Shown in pieces: positions 21,147 to 30,257 of a DNA stretch of 64,000 bases. The notes beneath the pieces are model-generated. The model had not been told where the DNA came from and did not search any database. It saw only the letters and a list, made by a program, of their open reading frames with translations. Where the stretch lies: positions 4,092,001-4,156,000 of the forward strand of contig NC_015554.1 in the NCBI RefSeq assembly GCF_000213655.1, given 5' to 3'. The translations under genes were made by a program, and so were the position numbers. This stretch comes from Alteromonas naphthalenivorans (lineage in GTDB: Bacteria > Pseudomonadota > Gammaproteobacteria > Enterobacterales > Alteromonadaceae). Position 1 is the first letter of the stretch, and every line of letters begins with the position of its first letter.

Positions 21147-22475
21147 CTACTTGCCCATTAAAGTGTCTTGCATCGCGTTAATTAAGGTGTCGATTTCCGC
21201 TTTTTCGGTGGTAAACGGAAGGCCTAGCTGAATAGTGTCGCCGCCGTAGCGCACGTAAAATCCTTTCTTCCACATGGCGTCAGCAATTTCATACGGGCGC
21301 CTTGCCGGTTCGCCTGGGTAGCTTTCAATGCTAAACCCTGCTGCAAATCCGAAGTTTCGAATATCACTCACGAATGGCATGCCTTTTAAGCTATGCACCG
21401 CCTCTTCAAAATACGGACTAAGTTCGGCAACCCGGCTAACAAGCTTTTCTTGTTCTAGAATATCAAGGGCAGCCATGGCTGCAGCGCAAGCAACAGGGTG
21501 GCCGGAGTAGGTGTAACCGTGTGGCAATTCAATGTTGTAGTCGGCACCGCCTGCGTTAATCACAGTGTCGTAGATAAATTCGCGAGCCAATACCGCGCCC
21601 ATAGGAACAGCGCCATTGGTGATCTGCTTGGCCACGTTAATCATATCGGGTACTACATCAAACGCATCGGCGCCAAATAAGCTACCTGTGCGGCCAAAGC
21701 CCGTAATCACTTCATCGAAAATAAGTAAAATATCGTGCTGGTTACACAGTTCACGTAAGCGGCGTAAATAGGCTTTTGGTGGAACGATAACCCCAGCAGA
21801 ACCACTCATTGGCTCAACTATTACTGCCGCAATATTCGACGCATCATGTAATGCCACCATTTCGATAAGCTCATCAGCAAGCTCTTCACCATAGTTCGGT
21901 GCGCCTTTGCAGAATTGATTGTTCGGCAACAAGGTATGTGAAAGGTGATCAGACTCCATGGCTGGCCCCCACATTTTTCGGTTTGCGCCAATGCCGCCAA
22001 AGCTAATGCCGCCCCAGCTTGCACCGTGATAGCCTTTCGCGCGACCAATAATACGGGTTTTAGTAGGCTGACCTTGCTGGCGCCAATAGGCACGAGCAAT
22101 CTTGGTCGATGTATCAGCGGCTTCAGAACCTGAGTTAGTGAAAAACACTTTATTGATGTCGGCCGGCGCCATGTTAGCTAGCCTGTCGGCTAGTTCAAAC
22201 GCCAAATTGTGGCCATACTGAAAGGCGGGCGCGTAATCTAGCGTTGTTAACTGTTTCGCGACTGCTTCGGCAATTTCAGGGCGGTTATGCCCTGCGCCGC
22301 ATGTCCATAACCCAGATAATCCATCAAAGATTTTGCGACCATTGTCATCAATGAGGTAATTGCCTTGTGCACCGGTAATCATTTTAGGCGATGCTTTAAA
22401 CTGGCGATTTGCAGTGTAAGGCATCCACAACGCATCCATTTGCGATTGTGATAGCTTGGAAGCCCACTGGGTCAT
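21147..22475 (-). CDS. Beta-alanine (omega-amino acid):pyruvate aminotransferase
   Basis: This class III PLP aminotransferase probably transfers the amino group of beta-alanine or 3-aminoisobutyrate to pyruvate, giving (methyl)malonate semialdehyde. With the start at ATG 22475 it has 442 residues; AGGA lies 8 bases upstream, although the frame is open to 22526. The PLP Lys is Lys283 in NVAKQITNGAVPMG, and the cofactor Asp lies in FDEVITGFGRTG. It closely resembles BauA-type omega-aminotransferases (FDGLSGLWTCGAGHNRPEI). It is divergent from a LysR gene, with a palindrome between them, and mmsA follows. Confidence 0.92.
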   Translation of the reverse strand: MTQWASKLSQSQMDALWMPYTANRQFKASPKMITGAQGNYLIDDNGRKIFDGLSGLWTCGAGHNRPEIAEAVAKQLTTLDYAPAFQYGHNLAFELADRLANMAPADINKVFFTNSGSEAADTSTKIARAYWRQQGQPTKTRIIGRAKGYHGASWGGISFGGIGANRKMWGPAMESDHLSHTLLPNNQFCKGAPNYGEELADELIEMVALHDASNIAAVIVEPMSGSAGVIVPPKAYLRRLRELCNQHDILLIFDEVITGFGRTGSLFGADAFDVVPDMINVAKQITNGAVPMGAVLAREFIYDTVINAGGADYNIELPHGYTYSGHPVACAAAMAALDILEQEKLVSRVAELSPYFEEAVHSLKGMPFVSDIRNFGFAAGFSIESYPGEPARRPYEIADAMWKKGFYVRYGGDTIQLGLPFTTEKAEIDTLINAMQDTLMGK

Positions 22476-22559
22476 AATTGTTTTCCTATGATATTTGTTC
22501 ACTTGGTCTACTTTACCTAGCCTCATAAGTTCGATAAATTATAAATATTCAAATCTTAC

Positions 22560-22575
22560 TTTCATAAACATGAAA
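22560..22575. promoter_or_regulatory. Candidate LysR-regulator operator, site 1
   Basis: TTTCATAAACATGAAA is a perfect 6-4-6 palindrome ending two bases before the LysR start codon, in the 102-bp divergent gap to the aminotransferase gene. The same arms (TTTCATAAATATGAAA) recur upstream of the TonB receptor. An autoregulatory LysR site fits, but it is not proven. Confidence 0.6.
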
Positions 22576-22577
22576 CT

Positions 22578-23507
22578 ATGCGCGCAATTCTTGGAAATCT
22601 ATCAGATACAGACATTCGCTTATTAAGAGTATTTATAGTGGTGGCGCAGGCTGGCGGCCTTTCTGCTGCCGAGCTAGAACTCAATATTGGGCGTTCTACC
22701 ATTAGCCGACATTTAAAAGATTTAGAAACTCGATTGGGTATGGTGCTTTGTCATCGAGGCCGTGGGGGCTTTTCGCTTACCGAAGAAGGAAAGCGAATTT
22801 ATGAATCGACTCAACGCTTACTGCTGTCTCTACAAGACTTTAGAAATGAAGTTAACGACATGCACCGGCATTTGCAGGGCAATGTGGTGGTAGCCATGTT
22901 CGATAAAACCGTGTCGAACGATGCGTGCAAGGTGAATGAAGCCATTTACACCTATCAGCAACAGGCGCCTAATGTGAATGTAGAAATTCATGTGGTGCCG
23001 GTTAATACCATTGAGCAAGGCATATTGGATGGGCGCTATCATATTGGTATTATTCCTACCCATCGTTCGTCTTCAAGCCTAAATTACTTGCCCTTGTTTG
23101 GTGAGCAAATGCATCTTTACTGCGGAAGAAAACACCCTTTCTACATTGAGCTTGGCGACATTCCTCGAGAAGAAATATGCGAAGCTAAGTATGCGGGGCT
23201 AAGCTTTCACAGCCCAAATATGGATAAAAGTATGTCGCTAGGGCTCAATAAAATGGCGGTAGCGAACGATCAGGAGGGCATTGCCACGCTGATTTCTTCG
23301 GGCTGTTATTTAGGCTTTTTGCCTGATCATTATGCGGAATCTTTCGTAAAAAAGGGCCAGATGCGTTCTATCGAACCTAATAATTTCGCCTATCATTGTG
23401 AATTCGCGGCCATCTATCGTAAGTCACCTAAGCCCACCCGTTTGGTTGAGTTATTTTTAGAAGCCCTTGCCAAGGAACATGGGAAGGAAGAAACAATGGC
23501 TATTTAG
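22578..23507 (+). CDS. LysR-type regulator of the pyrimidine/beta-alanine genes
   Basis: This 309-residue LysR-type regulator has an N-terminal winged helix-turn-helix (DIRLLRVFIVVAQAGGLSAAELELNIGRSTISRHLKDLE, about 11-49) and a periplasmic-binding-protein-like effector domain from about 95. It is divergent from the beta-alanine aminotransferase-mmsA operon, so it probably senses a pyrimidine-derived amino acid. The start codon is almost abutted by the palindrome at 22560-22575, and no Shine-Dalgarno is evident. Binding there would block its own translation start region or promoter. Confidence 0.88.
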   Translation: MRAILGNLSDTDIRLLRVFIVVAQAGGLSAAELELNIGRSTISRHLKDLETRLGMVLCHRGRGGFSLTEEGKRIYESTQRLLLSLQDFRNEVNDMHRHLQGNVVVAMFDKTVSNDACKVNEAIYTYQQQAPNVNVEIHVVPVNTIEQGILDGRYHIGIIPTHRSSSSLNYLPLFGEQMHLYCGRKHPFYIELGDIPREEICEAKYAGLSFHSPNMDKSMSLGLNKMAVANDQEGIATLISSGCYLGFLPDHYAESFVKKGQMRSIEPNNFAYHCEFAAIYRKSPKPTRLVELFLEALAKEHGKEETMAI

Positions 23508-23641
23508 CGTAGCGATTACACTGACTTTATGACATTCAAGGTTGTGCTTTCAATGCTTAGGTAAGCAGTAAAGAGAACGAACAATAAGAACAAGTGGCAA
23601 ATTTATACAAGGCCACATGGAAGCGGTAACAGGAAATAAAA

Positions 23642-24271
23642 ATGACAAAACCTACAAAGACGCAGGCCAATCGTGCAAAAACAGAGGCCGGAATTCTACG
23701 CGCCGCAGAAGAGGTATTTGCACAAAAAGGGTTTGCTGGCTCTTCAATGGATGCAGTTGCGCAACAAGCCGGCATCTCTAAACAGCTCATTTTGTATTAC
23801 TTTCCAGGCAAAGATAAGTTGTACCAAGCCGTACTAGAAAACATGATTGATTTATGGCTTGAGAAAATGCAGTTCAACGACGACCCAGAGGCTTCACCAG
23901 CCTGCACCATTCGTCAGTACATTCAGCAGAAAATCGAGTTATCTCGTGATTATCCCAATGGGTCAAAAGTATTCGCCCATGAAATTATTAACGGTGCACC
24001 TGTACTGAAAACCTATTTGATAGAAAATTTGAAGCCTGCGTTTGAACGAGACGTAAAAATTATTGAGCGCTGGATAGCCGCTGGCCATATTCGCCCTGTC
24101 GATCCTAAGCATCTGTTTTTTACCATATGGGCTGCCACGCAAACCTATGCCGACTTCTCAACGCAAATTCAATTACTGTTAGGTAAGCCGTCTTTAGAAC
24201 AAGATGACTTTAACGAGGCCACTGAATTTTTATGCAATTTCGTTTTAAGTGCCCTAGATGCACAACACTAG
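23642..24271 (+). CDS. rutR: RutR-like TetR family regulator
   Basis: This 209-residue TetR family repressor closely resembles E. coli RutR (212 aa), the uracil/thymine-responsive regulator. The N-terminal helix-turn-helix covers about 15-62 (MDAVAQQAGISKQLILYYFPGKDKLYQAVLENM). The effector half keeps RutR-type segments: LSRDYPNGSKVFAHEIINGAP, IERWIAAGHIRPVDPKHLFFTIWAATQTYADF. AGGA lies 8 bases before the ATG. It sits between the beta-alanine genes and the F420 operon. The four TTTACCnnnnGGTAAA-type sites in this window are its likely targets, with pyrimidines as inducers. Confidence 0.85.
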   Translation: MTKPTKTQANRAKTEAGILRAAEEVFAQKGFAGSSMDAVAQQAGISKQLILYYFPGKDKLYQAVLENMIDLWLEKMQFNDDPEASPACTIRQYIQQKIELSRDYPNGSKVFAHEIINGAPVLKTYLIENLKPAFERDVKIIERWIAAGHIRPVDPKHLFFTIWAATQTYADFSTQIQLLLGKPSLEQDDFNEATEFLCNFVLSALDAQH

Positions 24272-24302
24272 TGCATAAAAATTAATTTATCCTTCTTTTT
24301 CT

Positions 24303-24334
24303 GGCGCGCCTCATCGAAAAGGCGCGCCTTTTAC
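24303..24334 (+). terminator. Terminator after the RutR-like gene
   Basis: GGCGCGCC (24303-24310) pairs perfectly with GGCGCGCC (24321-24328) around a 10-base loop and is followed by TTTT. It separates the TetR gene from the F420 operon. Confidence 0.8.
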
Positions 24335-24600
24335 TTTCTACTCCCCCTACTTTAGCATCAGCAATAAACCAAATTAAGCCATTGTTATATATAAGATTTA
24401 GCAAAATTAAGCCAAGCATTAAAACCTACCCAACTCCCTACTAGCGCACCCAACTTGCTCTATTTTGAGACACACTTCGCACCAAAAAAACCTGCAAATA
24501 TTTTCTTTACCATTTGGTAAAAACCATGATAAAGATTAAAAAAGCAACAGCCTAAATTGAATATTTAGTGCATTAACCTTACTTGCAGGAGACGCCCATT
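24335..24600 (+). other. Promoter region of the F420 operon
   Basis: This AT-rich 270-bp leader precedes cofG and contains the operator candidate at 24506. A possible promoter uses the operator arm TTTACC (24506-24511) as the -35 element, with GATAAA (24528-24533) as the -10. In that case repressor binding would occlude RNA polymerase. No coding sequence is evident. Confidence 0.45.
24506..24521. promoter_or_regulatory. Candidate RutR-like operator, site 3 (F420 operon)
   Basis: TTTACCATTTGGTAAA is a perfect 6-4-6 palindrome 80 bp before the cofG start and has the same arms as the hyuC and TonB-receptor sites. It ties coenzyme F420 synthesis to pyrimidine control. Confidence 0.7.
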
Positions 24601-25758
24601 ATGCTATCGCGCCAACACGCCATTGCCCTTGAACATGCTACAGGTGCACAGCTAGATGCACTTTGCGAACAAGCTGCAGGCGTTCGCGATACGCACTGGC
24701 CTAATACCCTCACGTACTCACGAAAGATATTTATTCCACTTACAAACATGTGTAGGGATACCTGTGGGTATTGCACGTTTGTAAAACATCCAGATTCGGG
24801 GCAAGCCAATATCTTAAACCCAAGTCAGGTGTTAGCTTCCGTGCTAAAAGGTCAGGCGCAAGGGTGTAAAGAAGCATTGTTTAGCTTGGGCGAAAAACCT
24901 GAGAAACGTTATCGCTACGCGAAAGATTGGTTGGCCACATTGGGCCATACCAGCATGGTGGATTATCTTACCGAAGTATGTGAAATGGTGCTGGATAAAA
25001 GCTTGATGATCCCCCATGTGAATGCTGGAACGTTAACCTTTAACGAACTGAAACAGCTGAAAAACGTAAGCGGCAGCATGGGTATGATGCTCGAGTGCAC
25101 CAGCGACCGTTTGATGAAAAAGGGCCAACCCCATTATGCCTGTCCAGACAAAGTGCCAGGTATTCGCTTAAAAACGTTGGAAGACGCAGGAAAGCTAGAT
25201 ATTCCCTTCACCACCGGCATTCTTATTGGCATCGGTGAAACGTGGGAAGAACGTGTTGATAGCTTAATGGCGATTAACACCCTGTACCAAGAATACGGCC
25301 ATATTCAAGAAGTCATTGTTCAGAATTTTCGCGCAAAAGCCGGTACAGCCATGGCAAATGCACCAGAGCCTACCCTAGATGATATGCGCCGCACATTGGC
25401 CATGGCACGGTTAATATTAGACCCGGCTATTTCACTGCAGGCGCCGCCTAACCTAGCCCAAGAATACCCTCATTACATAGCGGCAGGCATTAACGATTGG
25501 GGCGGCATTTCACCGTTAACGAAAGATTTTATTAACCCTGAACGTAGCTGGCCGCAAATTACAGAATTAGCCACTGCATGCGAGCAACAAGGCTATGCAT
25601 TGCAAGAGCGTTTAACGGTATATCCAAAGTACCTACAAGCTGGCGAACGTTACGTTACCAAAGCGTTGCATCAAGCTATGCCAGCTTGGCGCAACGACGG
25701 CCTTGCCGTAGAGCAATGTATAGATAACACCACTTTTCAAGGAGTTGCTCATGGGTAA
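24601..25758 (+). CDS. cofG: 7,8-didemethyl-8-hydroxy-5-deazariboflavin synthase subunit CofG
   Basis: CofG is the radical-SAM subunit that, with CofH, makes Fo, the deazaflavin chromophore of coenzyme F420, from tyrosine and a ribityl-diaminouracil. The start is ATG 24601 because AGGAG lies 9 bases upstream; an in-frame TTG at 24583 also exists. The 385-residue protein has the radical-SAM cluster CRDTCGYC (Cys51, 55, 58) and the family segments SLGEKPEKRY and NVNAGTLTF-like PHVNAGTLTF. It is separate from CofH, unlike the fused actinobacterial FbiC. It opens a tightly coupled cofGHDCE-fno operon. Confidence 0.95.
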   Translation: MLSRQHAIALEHATGAQLDALCEQAAGVRDTHWPNTLTYSRKIFIPLTNMCRDTCGYCTFVKHPDSGQANILNPSQVLASVLKGQAQGCKEALFSLGEKPEKRYRYAKDWLATLGHTSMVDYLTEVCEMVLDKSLMIPHVNAGTLTFNELKQLKNVSGSMGMMLECTSDRLMKKGQPHYACPDKVPGIRLKTLEDAGKLDIPFTTGILIGIGETWEERVDSLMAINTLYQEYGHIQEVIVQNFRAKAGTAMANAPEPTLDDMRRTLAMARLILDPAISLQAPPNLAQEYPHYIAAGINDWGGISPLTKDFINPERSWPQITELATACEQQGYALQERLTVYPKYLQAGERYVTKALHQAMPAWRNDGLAVEQCIDNTTFQGVAHG

Positions 25759-27100
25759 CATACTGCAAAATATCACCTCGGTTTCACCTTGCGAACTAAC
25801 CCCAGCGGGCGACTTCACCTTACCGTACAGCGATACGCCTATTCAAAGTAAGCTAAGCCAACTTCGCCCTGCTATTGCACATATTTTACAGCGGGCTTTA
25901 GAAGGTAAAATGCTTAACCACGAAGAAGCAGAAGCCTTGTTTTACTGCCAAGGGCCAGAAACAGATGCCTTGTTGCATACCGCAGACATTGTGCGTGAAC
26001 TGCGCACCGGCAATGATGCATCCTTTGTGATCACTCGTAATATTAACTTTACCAACGTATGCCATATGGGCTGTCAGTTTTGTAATTTTGGGGTGAATAA
26101 AAACGCTGGCGATGCAGAGTTTTTAGCCCCTCATCAAGTGGCCGCTAGAGCCAAAGAAGCCCACGCTCGCGGCGCAACAGAAATTTGTGTTCAAGGTGGT
26201 TTGCATCCTGACTTACCTGCCGGTTTTTACGGTGATTTACTTGATACGGTGTCATCTACCGTACCCGATATTCATATTCATGCCTATTCGCCCTTTGAAA
26301 TTTGGTATGGCGCAATGAAAGGCCGCAAAACCTATACAGAATTATTAACCGACTTAAAACAACGTGGCTTGGCTTCTATGCCAGGTACGGCTGCTGAAAT
26401 TCTTGATACCGAAGTAAGGCGCAAGCTAACTAAAAATAAACTCAGCACCGAAAACTGGCTTAAAATCATCGAAACTGCGCATAACGTTGGCTTACCAACC
26501 ACATCCACCATTATGTATGGACATATAGATGGGCCATCGCACTGGGCCGCTCATCTTATTTTATTGCGTGACATGCAAGCGCGGACTGGCGGCTTTACCG
26601 AATTTGTTCCGTTAGGCTTTATACATAATGACAGCCCCCTTTACAAAAATAACCCTAGCGAAGTAAGAACCGGCCCAACTGCCGATGAGCATTTCAAAAT
26701 GCACGCCATTGCGCGATTAGTGTTACAAGGCTATATCGATAATATTCAAGCCTCATGGGTAAAAATGGGCCCAGATATGGCGTCAAAAGTGCTACGCGCA
26801 GGCGCTAACGACTTAGGCGGTACGCTAATGAACGAGAGTATTTCTCGTGCAGCAGGGGCTAGCCATGGTCAGGAAATTGTCCCTAGGGATATGGTGAACT
26901 TTATTCAGCGTGCGGGGCTAAACGCCCATCAGCGCAATACCTCGTACGACGTAGTTACCCCCTACGGCCGAGACAAAAAGCCAGCTCACCAAGAGGCGCT
27001 TGTGGGTTCAGAAGTTGCCAAGCCAGTATCTAAAACTGCCAAGCCAGCCATTAGTCCATTTAACGCAGCATCTCACATTCCCGTGAAGGTAAGCGCATGA
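25751..27100 (+). CDS. cofH: 5-amino-6-(D-ribitylamino)uracil:tyrosine transferase CofH
   Basis: CofH is the second radical-SAM enzyme of Fo synthesis, joining a tyrosine-derived radical to 5-amino-6-ribitylaminouracil. The start is ATG 25751, preceded by AAGGAG 6 bases upstream; the frame also has a TTG at 25745. The 449-residue protein has the cluster CHMGCQFC (Cys104, 108, 111), then CVQGGLHPD and AYSPFEIWYG typical of CofH/MqnC relatives. It is longer than usual (about 370), with roughly 60 extra N-terminal and 30-40 extra Lys/Ala-rich C-terminal residues. It overlaps cofG by 8 bp. Confidence 0.94.
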   Translation: MGNILQNITSVSPCELTPAGDFTLPYSDTPIQSKLSQLRPAIAHILQRALEGKMLNHEEAEALFYCQGPETDALLHTADIVRELRTGNDASFVITRNINFTNVCHMGCQFCNFGVNKNAGDAEFLAPHQVAARAKEAHARGATEICVQGGLHPDLPAGFYGDLLDTVSSTVPDIHIHAYSPFEIWYGAMKGRKTYTELLTDLKQRGLASMPGTAAEILDTEVRRKLTKNKLSTENWLKIIETAHNVGLPTTSTIMYGHIDGPSHWAAHLILLRDMQARTGGFTEFVPLGFIHNDSPLYKNNPSEVRTGPTADEHFKMHAIARLVLQGYIDNIQASWVKMGPDMASKVLRAGANDLGGTLMNESISRAAGASHGQEIVPRDMVNFIQRAGLNAHQRNTSYDVVTPYGRDKKPAHQEALVGSEVAKPVSKTAKPAISPFNAASHIPVKVSA

Positions 27101-28053
27101 AGAACATAGTGTTATTCGCAGGCGGCGTAGGCGGTGCAAAAGCCGCAAAGGGCCTGTATCAATCAGACTACAAAGATAACCTAACCATTATTGGCAATGT
27201 GGGTGATGACGACGAGTTTCATAATTTATGGGTGTCGCCTGACCTAGACACGCTCACCTACACGTTGGCGAACGAAGTAAATCCAGTCACTGGCTGGGGT
27301 CATAAAAACGACAGCTGCCGCATATTGTCGCGACTTGCTCAGTTTGGATCTAGTACGTGGATGCACTTGGGCGACATGGATATTGCCACCCATATTTTCA
27401 GAAGTGCTAAGCGAGCAGAAGGTACTAGCATGACGGCCATCACGCGCCAAATTACTACCCGATTAGGTATTACCGTACCTTTGCTGCCAGCTACCGACGA
27501 TACCGTGCAAACCCGACTCAAGACCGAAAACGGCTGGGTAGACTTTCAAACTTACTTTGTACATCAACGCTGCGAAGCTGATGTAACTGATATAGCGTAC
27601 AAAGGTGCAGAGTTCGCCTCTGCCACACCGGAAGTATTAGCCGCCATAGAAGCTGCAGACATCATTGTTTTTGCCCCTAGCAACCCGTTGCTCAGTATTG
27701 CACCTATGCTTGCTATACCACAAATTCGCGATGCACTAGCAGCAAGTGAATCCACGAAAATTGCGGTATCGCCACTTATAGGAGGAAAAGCAATAAAAGG
27801 CCCTGCTGAAAAGCTACTACAGCAAATGAGCTATACGCCGGGCAACAAAGGCATTGCTGAATTCTACCAAGGCCTGTGCGATGTATTAGTAATTGATAAT
27901 CAAGATGATGGCGACATAGACACCATCGAAAGCTTTGGCTTACATGCGCATTGCACGTCAACCCTAATGAAATCAGACCAAGACAAAGTCACCCTTATGG
28001 AAGAGGTTATTTCGGCGGCCACCGCTTATCAACTGGAGGTGCCTTGTGCATAA
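27097..28053 (+). CDS. cofD: 2-phospho-L-lactate (or related) transferase CofD
   Basis: CofD transfers a phospho-lactyl, phosphoenolpyruvyl or phosphoglyceryl moiety from its guanosine-diphosphate carrier to Fo, giving F420-0 or a variant. The 318-residue protein has the signature FAGGVGGAKAAKGL at the N-terminus, IGNVGDDDEFHNLWVSPDLDTLTYTLA, and FAPSNPLLSIAPML plus SPLIGGKAIKGPAEKL. Overlap with cofH is ATGA (4 bp). Length and motifs match stand-alone CofD/FbiA. Confidence 0.95.
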   Translation: MKNIVLFAGGVGGAKAAKGLYQSDYKDNLTIIGNVGDDDEFHNLWVSPDLDTLTYTLANEVNPVTGWGHKNDSCRILSRLAQFGSSTWMHLGDMDIATHIFRSAKRAEGTSMTAITRQITTRLGITVPLLPATDDTVQTRLKTENGWVDFQTYFVHQRCEADVTDIAYKGAEFASATPEVLAAIEAADIIVFAPSNPLLSIAPMLAIPQIRDALAASESTKIAVSPLIGGKAIKGPAEKLLQQMSYTPGNKGIAEFYQGLCDVLVIDNQDDGDIDTIESFGLHAHCTSTLMKSDQDKVTLMEEVISAATAYQLEVPCA

Positions 28054-28657
28054 ACTATGCGTTGTTATTCCAATGAAAGACCCGGCGTTTAGTAAGCAGC
28101 GCTTGTCACCGCATTTACCTGCCAGTGTGCGTAAAGCCTTAGCAATCAAACTGTTTAAGAAAACCGTTATGTCGTTAAACGGTGCGTTTCCTCAATGGCA
28201 GAAACTGGTAGTAACGCCGTCACTTTATATCGCCGATTTAGCCACCAGCTTGGGTTGCAAGGTCATATTCGAGCAAAAAGGCAGTAATTTAAATACCGCG
28301 CTTGCCCAAGCTACTGAGTGGAGTATGTCTCACGGCTTTACCCACCAGCTTATTTTGCCTGCCGATATCGCTCGGTTGGATGCAACCGAACTAACGTCAA
28401 TTACCTCACTAGCCTCAGGAGACACCTCTGTAGTTATTGGCAGTGCCTATGATGGCGGCACAAACGCGCTTTGCACAACACCACCAAATGCCATCGACTT
28501 TGCATTTGGTAAAGCGTCTTCTTATGAACATCATCAAGCTGCTATAGAAAAAGGCTTAAAGTGCGTAACGATACAGCCCAAATACCTAAGTCAAGACATC
28601 GACCATCCAGACGATCTTCGGCACGTGAATGACGTTATCGTCTCTTTGATTGCTTAA
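28046..28657 (+). CDS. cofC: Phospholactate/phosphoenolpyruvate guanylyltransferase CofC
   Basis: CofC activates a three-carbon phospho-acid with GTP to form the substrate of CofD. The protein has 203 residues, starts with GTG (GGAGG lies 6 bases before it), and has the nucleotidyltransferase opening CVVIPMKDPAFSKQRLS and LPADIARLDATEL (the metal Asp). Family members differ in accepting 2-phospholactate, PEP or 3-phosphoglycerate, and this cannot be decided by eye. It overlaps cofD by 8 bp. Confidence 0.9.
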   Translation: MHKLCVVIPMKDPAFSKQRLSPHLPASVRKALAIKLFKKTVMSLNGAFPQWQKLVVTPSLYIADLATSLGCKVIFEQKGSNLNTALAQATEWSMSHGFTHQLILPADIARLDATELTSITSLASGDTSVVIGSAYDGGTNALCTTPPNAIDFAFGKASSYEHHQAAIEKGLKCVTIQPKYLSQDIDHPDDLRHVNDVIVSLIA

Positions 28658-28667
28658 GGTAGAAAGT

Positions 28668-29450
28668 ATGCGAGCACTTACCATCAACACAATTGAAGGC
28701 CTACCGGATATCCGCGAAGGCGACAATCTTGTGGGCTTGATAATTGAGAAGCTTACCGCACAGCGACAGGTTTTATGTGAAGGCGATGTATTGGTTATTG
28801 CCCAGAAAATCATATCGAAGGCTGAAGGCGCGGTTTGCCATGTTGACGATATTACCCCAACGCAAGAGGCCATAGACGTGGCTGAAAAGGTGAATAAAGA
28901 CCCTCGCAAAGTTACGGTTATTTTATCGGAATCTACCCGCTTGGTAAAAGTGCATAAACACCCTGGCGCTAACGAAGGCATTATTCTTACCGAACATCGT
29001 TTAGGTCATATTAGTGCTAACGCAGCGGTTGATGAGTCGAACACCGATAACCCAGGCGAGTTAATTTTACTCCCCAAAGATCCCGACGCTAGTGCGCGAG
29101 AAATTGCTGAAAGTCTATGCAAATATTATGGCGCACCAGCCCACAGTATTGGCGTGGTGATAAGTGATACCTTTGGCCGCCCTTGGCGATTAGGCCAAAC
29201 CAATGTGGCCATTGGCGTAGCGAATGTGCCCGCCTTAAACCCACTTTTTGGTGAATGTGATGCTTGGGGTCGCCCCCTAAAAGTTACAGCGCCTGCCCTT
29301 GCCGATGAACTTGCTGCAGCTTCTGGCTTGCTGATGAGTAAACAAGGTAAGTGTCCCGTTATTTTATTCAAAGGGCTTGAATGGGAAAGTAACCCAGACA
29401 GTAAAGCCTCAGACCTGTTAAGACCAACCCAAGAGGATTTATTTGCATGA
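28668..29450 (+). CDS. cofE: F420-0:gamma-glutamyl ligase CofE
   Basis: CofE adds gamma-linked glutamates to F420-0 using GTP. I choose ATG 28668 as the start (260 aa), with AAGG 8 bases upstream; a TTG at 28650 is in frame. Family landmarks include [25 protein letters not shown], and the C-terminal [20 protein letters not shown]. It lacks the C-terminal nitroreductase-like domain of actinobacterial FbiB, so it resembles the single-domain archaeal type. It overlaps the fno gene by ATGA. Confidence 0.94.
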   Translation: MRALTINTIEGLPDIREGDNLVGLIIEKLTAQRQVLCEGDVLVIAQKIISKAEGAVCHVDDITPTQEAIDVAEKVNKDPRKVTVILSESTRLVKVHKHPGANEGIILTEHRLGHISANAAVDESNTDNPGELILLPKDPDASAREIAESLCKYYGAPAHSIGVVISDTFGRPWRLGQTNVAIGVANVPALNPLFGECDAWGRPLKVTAPALADELAAASGLLMSKQGKCPVILFKGLEWESNPDSKASDLLRPTQEDLFA

Positions 29451-30127
29451 AGATTGCTATTTTAGGCGGCACTGGCCCGCAAGGTTCGGGGCTAGCGAAA
29501 CGCTTCGCCCTAGCGGGAATAGACGTCGTTATTGGTTCACGAGATGGTGAGCGGGCAGCAGAAAAAGCCCAAGCATTACAAGAATCTATTGCAGCGGCAA
29601 GTACCGCCACAACGGGCACCATCAGTGGCACAGATACGATTGCAGCCACATCGGCAGCGGATGAGTTCGTTATTATTTCAGTACCTTGGGCTGCGCATCA
29701 CGCGACCTTAGATGCAATCCGTCCATTGCTTCGCGACAAAATCGTTATCGATATTGTTGTACCGCTGGCAGACAACAACCCCAAAGCGGTTGCCATGCCG
29801 CCAGAAGGCTCAGCCACAGAATCTGCCCAAGCATTGTTAGGCGATGACTATGCCGTGGTAGGTGCGCTACATAATGTATCTGCTGTCACCCTTAACAACC
29901 TTGAGCAAAGCATTAACTGCGACATTTTGGTCTGCGGTAATCAGCTTGAAGCCAAAAATAAAGTCATAGCATTGCTAGATAACTTAGGTGTTCAAAGTTA
30001 CAACGCTGGCCTAGCAGAAAGTGCCCGCTGTATTGAAGCCATCACCCCCATTTTGATTCGCTTAAACATATCCAAAGCAGTGCCATTTAGCCATGCAGGT
30101 ATTCGTATCTGCCCACCCGATCATTAA
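29447..30127 (+). CDS. fno: F420:NADPH oxidoreductase (NADPH-dependent F420 reductase)
   Basis: Fno moves hydride between NADPH and F420. The 226-residue protein opens with a Rossmann motif [20 protein letters not shown], followed by IGSRDGERA (the Ser-Arg typical of NADP specificity), and has [10 protein letters not shown] and the family segment [13 protein letters not shown]. It is the last tightly coupled gene of the cof operon. In an aerobic heterotroph it would run towards F420H2, supplying the LLM oxidoreductase encoded next. Confidence 0.93.
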   Translation: MKIAILGGTGPQGSGLAKRFALAGIDVVIGSRDGERAAEKAQALQESIAAASTATTGTISGTDTIAATSAADEFVIISVPWAAHHATLDAIRPLLRDKIVIDIVVPLADNNPKAVAMPPEGSATESAQALLGDDYAVVGALHNVSAVTLNNLEQSINCDILVCGNQLEAKNKVIALLDNLGVQSYNAGLAESARCIEAITPILIRLNISKAVPFSHAGIRICPPDH

Positions 30128-30152
30128 AACGGCGACGTGAAAAACAAGGTAA

Positions 30153-30185
30153 GCAGCTAGTGATTAGCTACTAGGTATTAGCTGC
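30153..30185 (+). other. Intercistronic hairpin between fno and the LLM gene
   Basis: GCAGCTA (30153-30159) pairs with TAGCTGC (30179-30185). There is no U-tract, so it may stabilise or process the mRNA and does not look like a terminator. The remaining 130-bp gap shows no operator palindrome. Confidence 0.35.
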
Positions 30186-30257
30186 CAAATAAATTAAGCA
30201 AAGAAAATTAAGTAAAGACACGCATTAAACAAAATAGAAAAAGCAGAGGAAGAACTC

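Noticed and set aside
22501..22520. Possible fifth RutR-like site in the aminotransferase/LysR gap
   Set aside because: Only one TTTACC half is present; the opposite arm does not form a palindrome.
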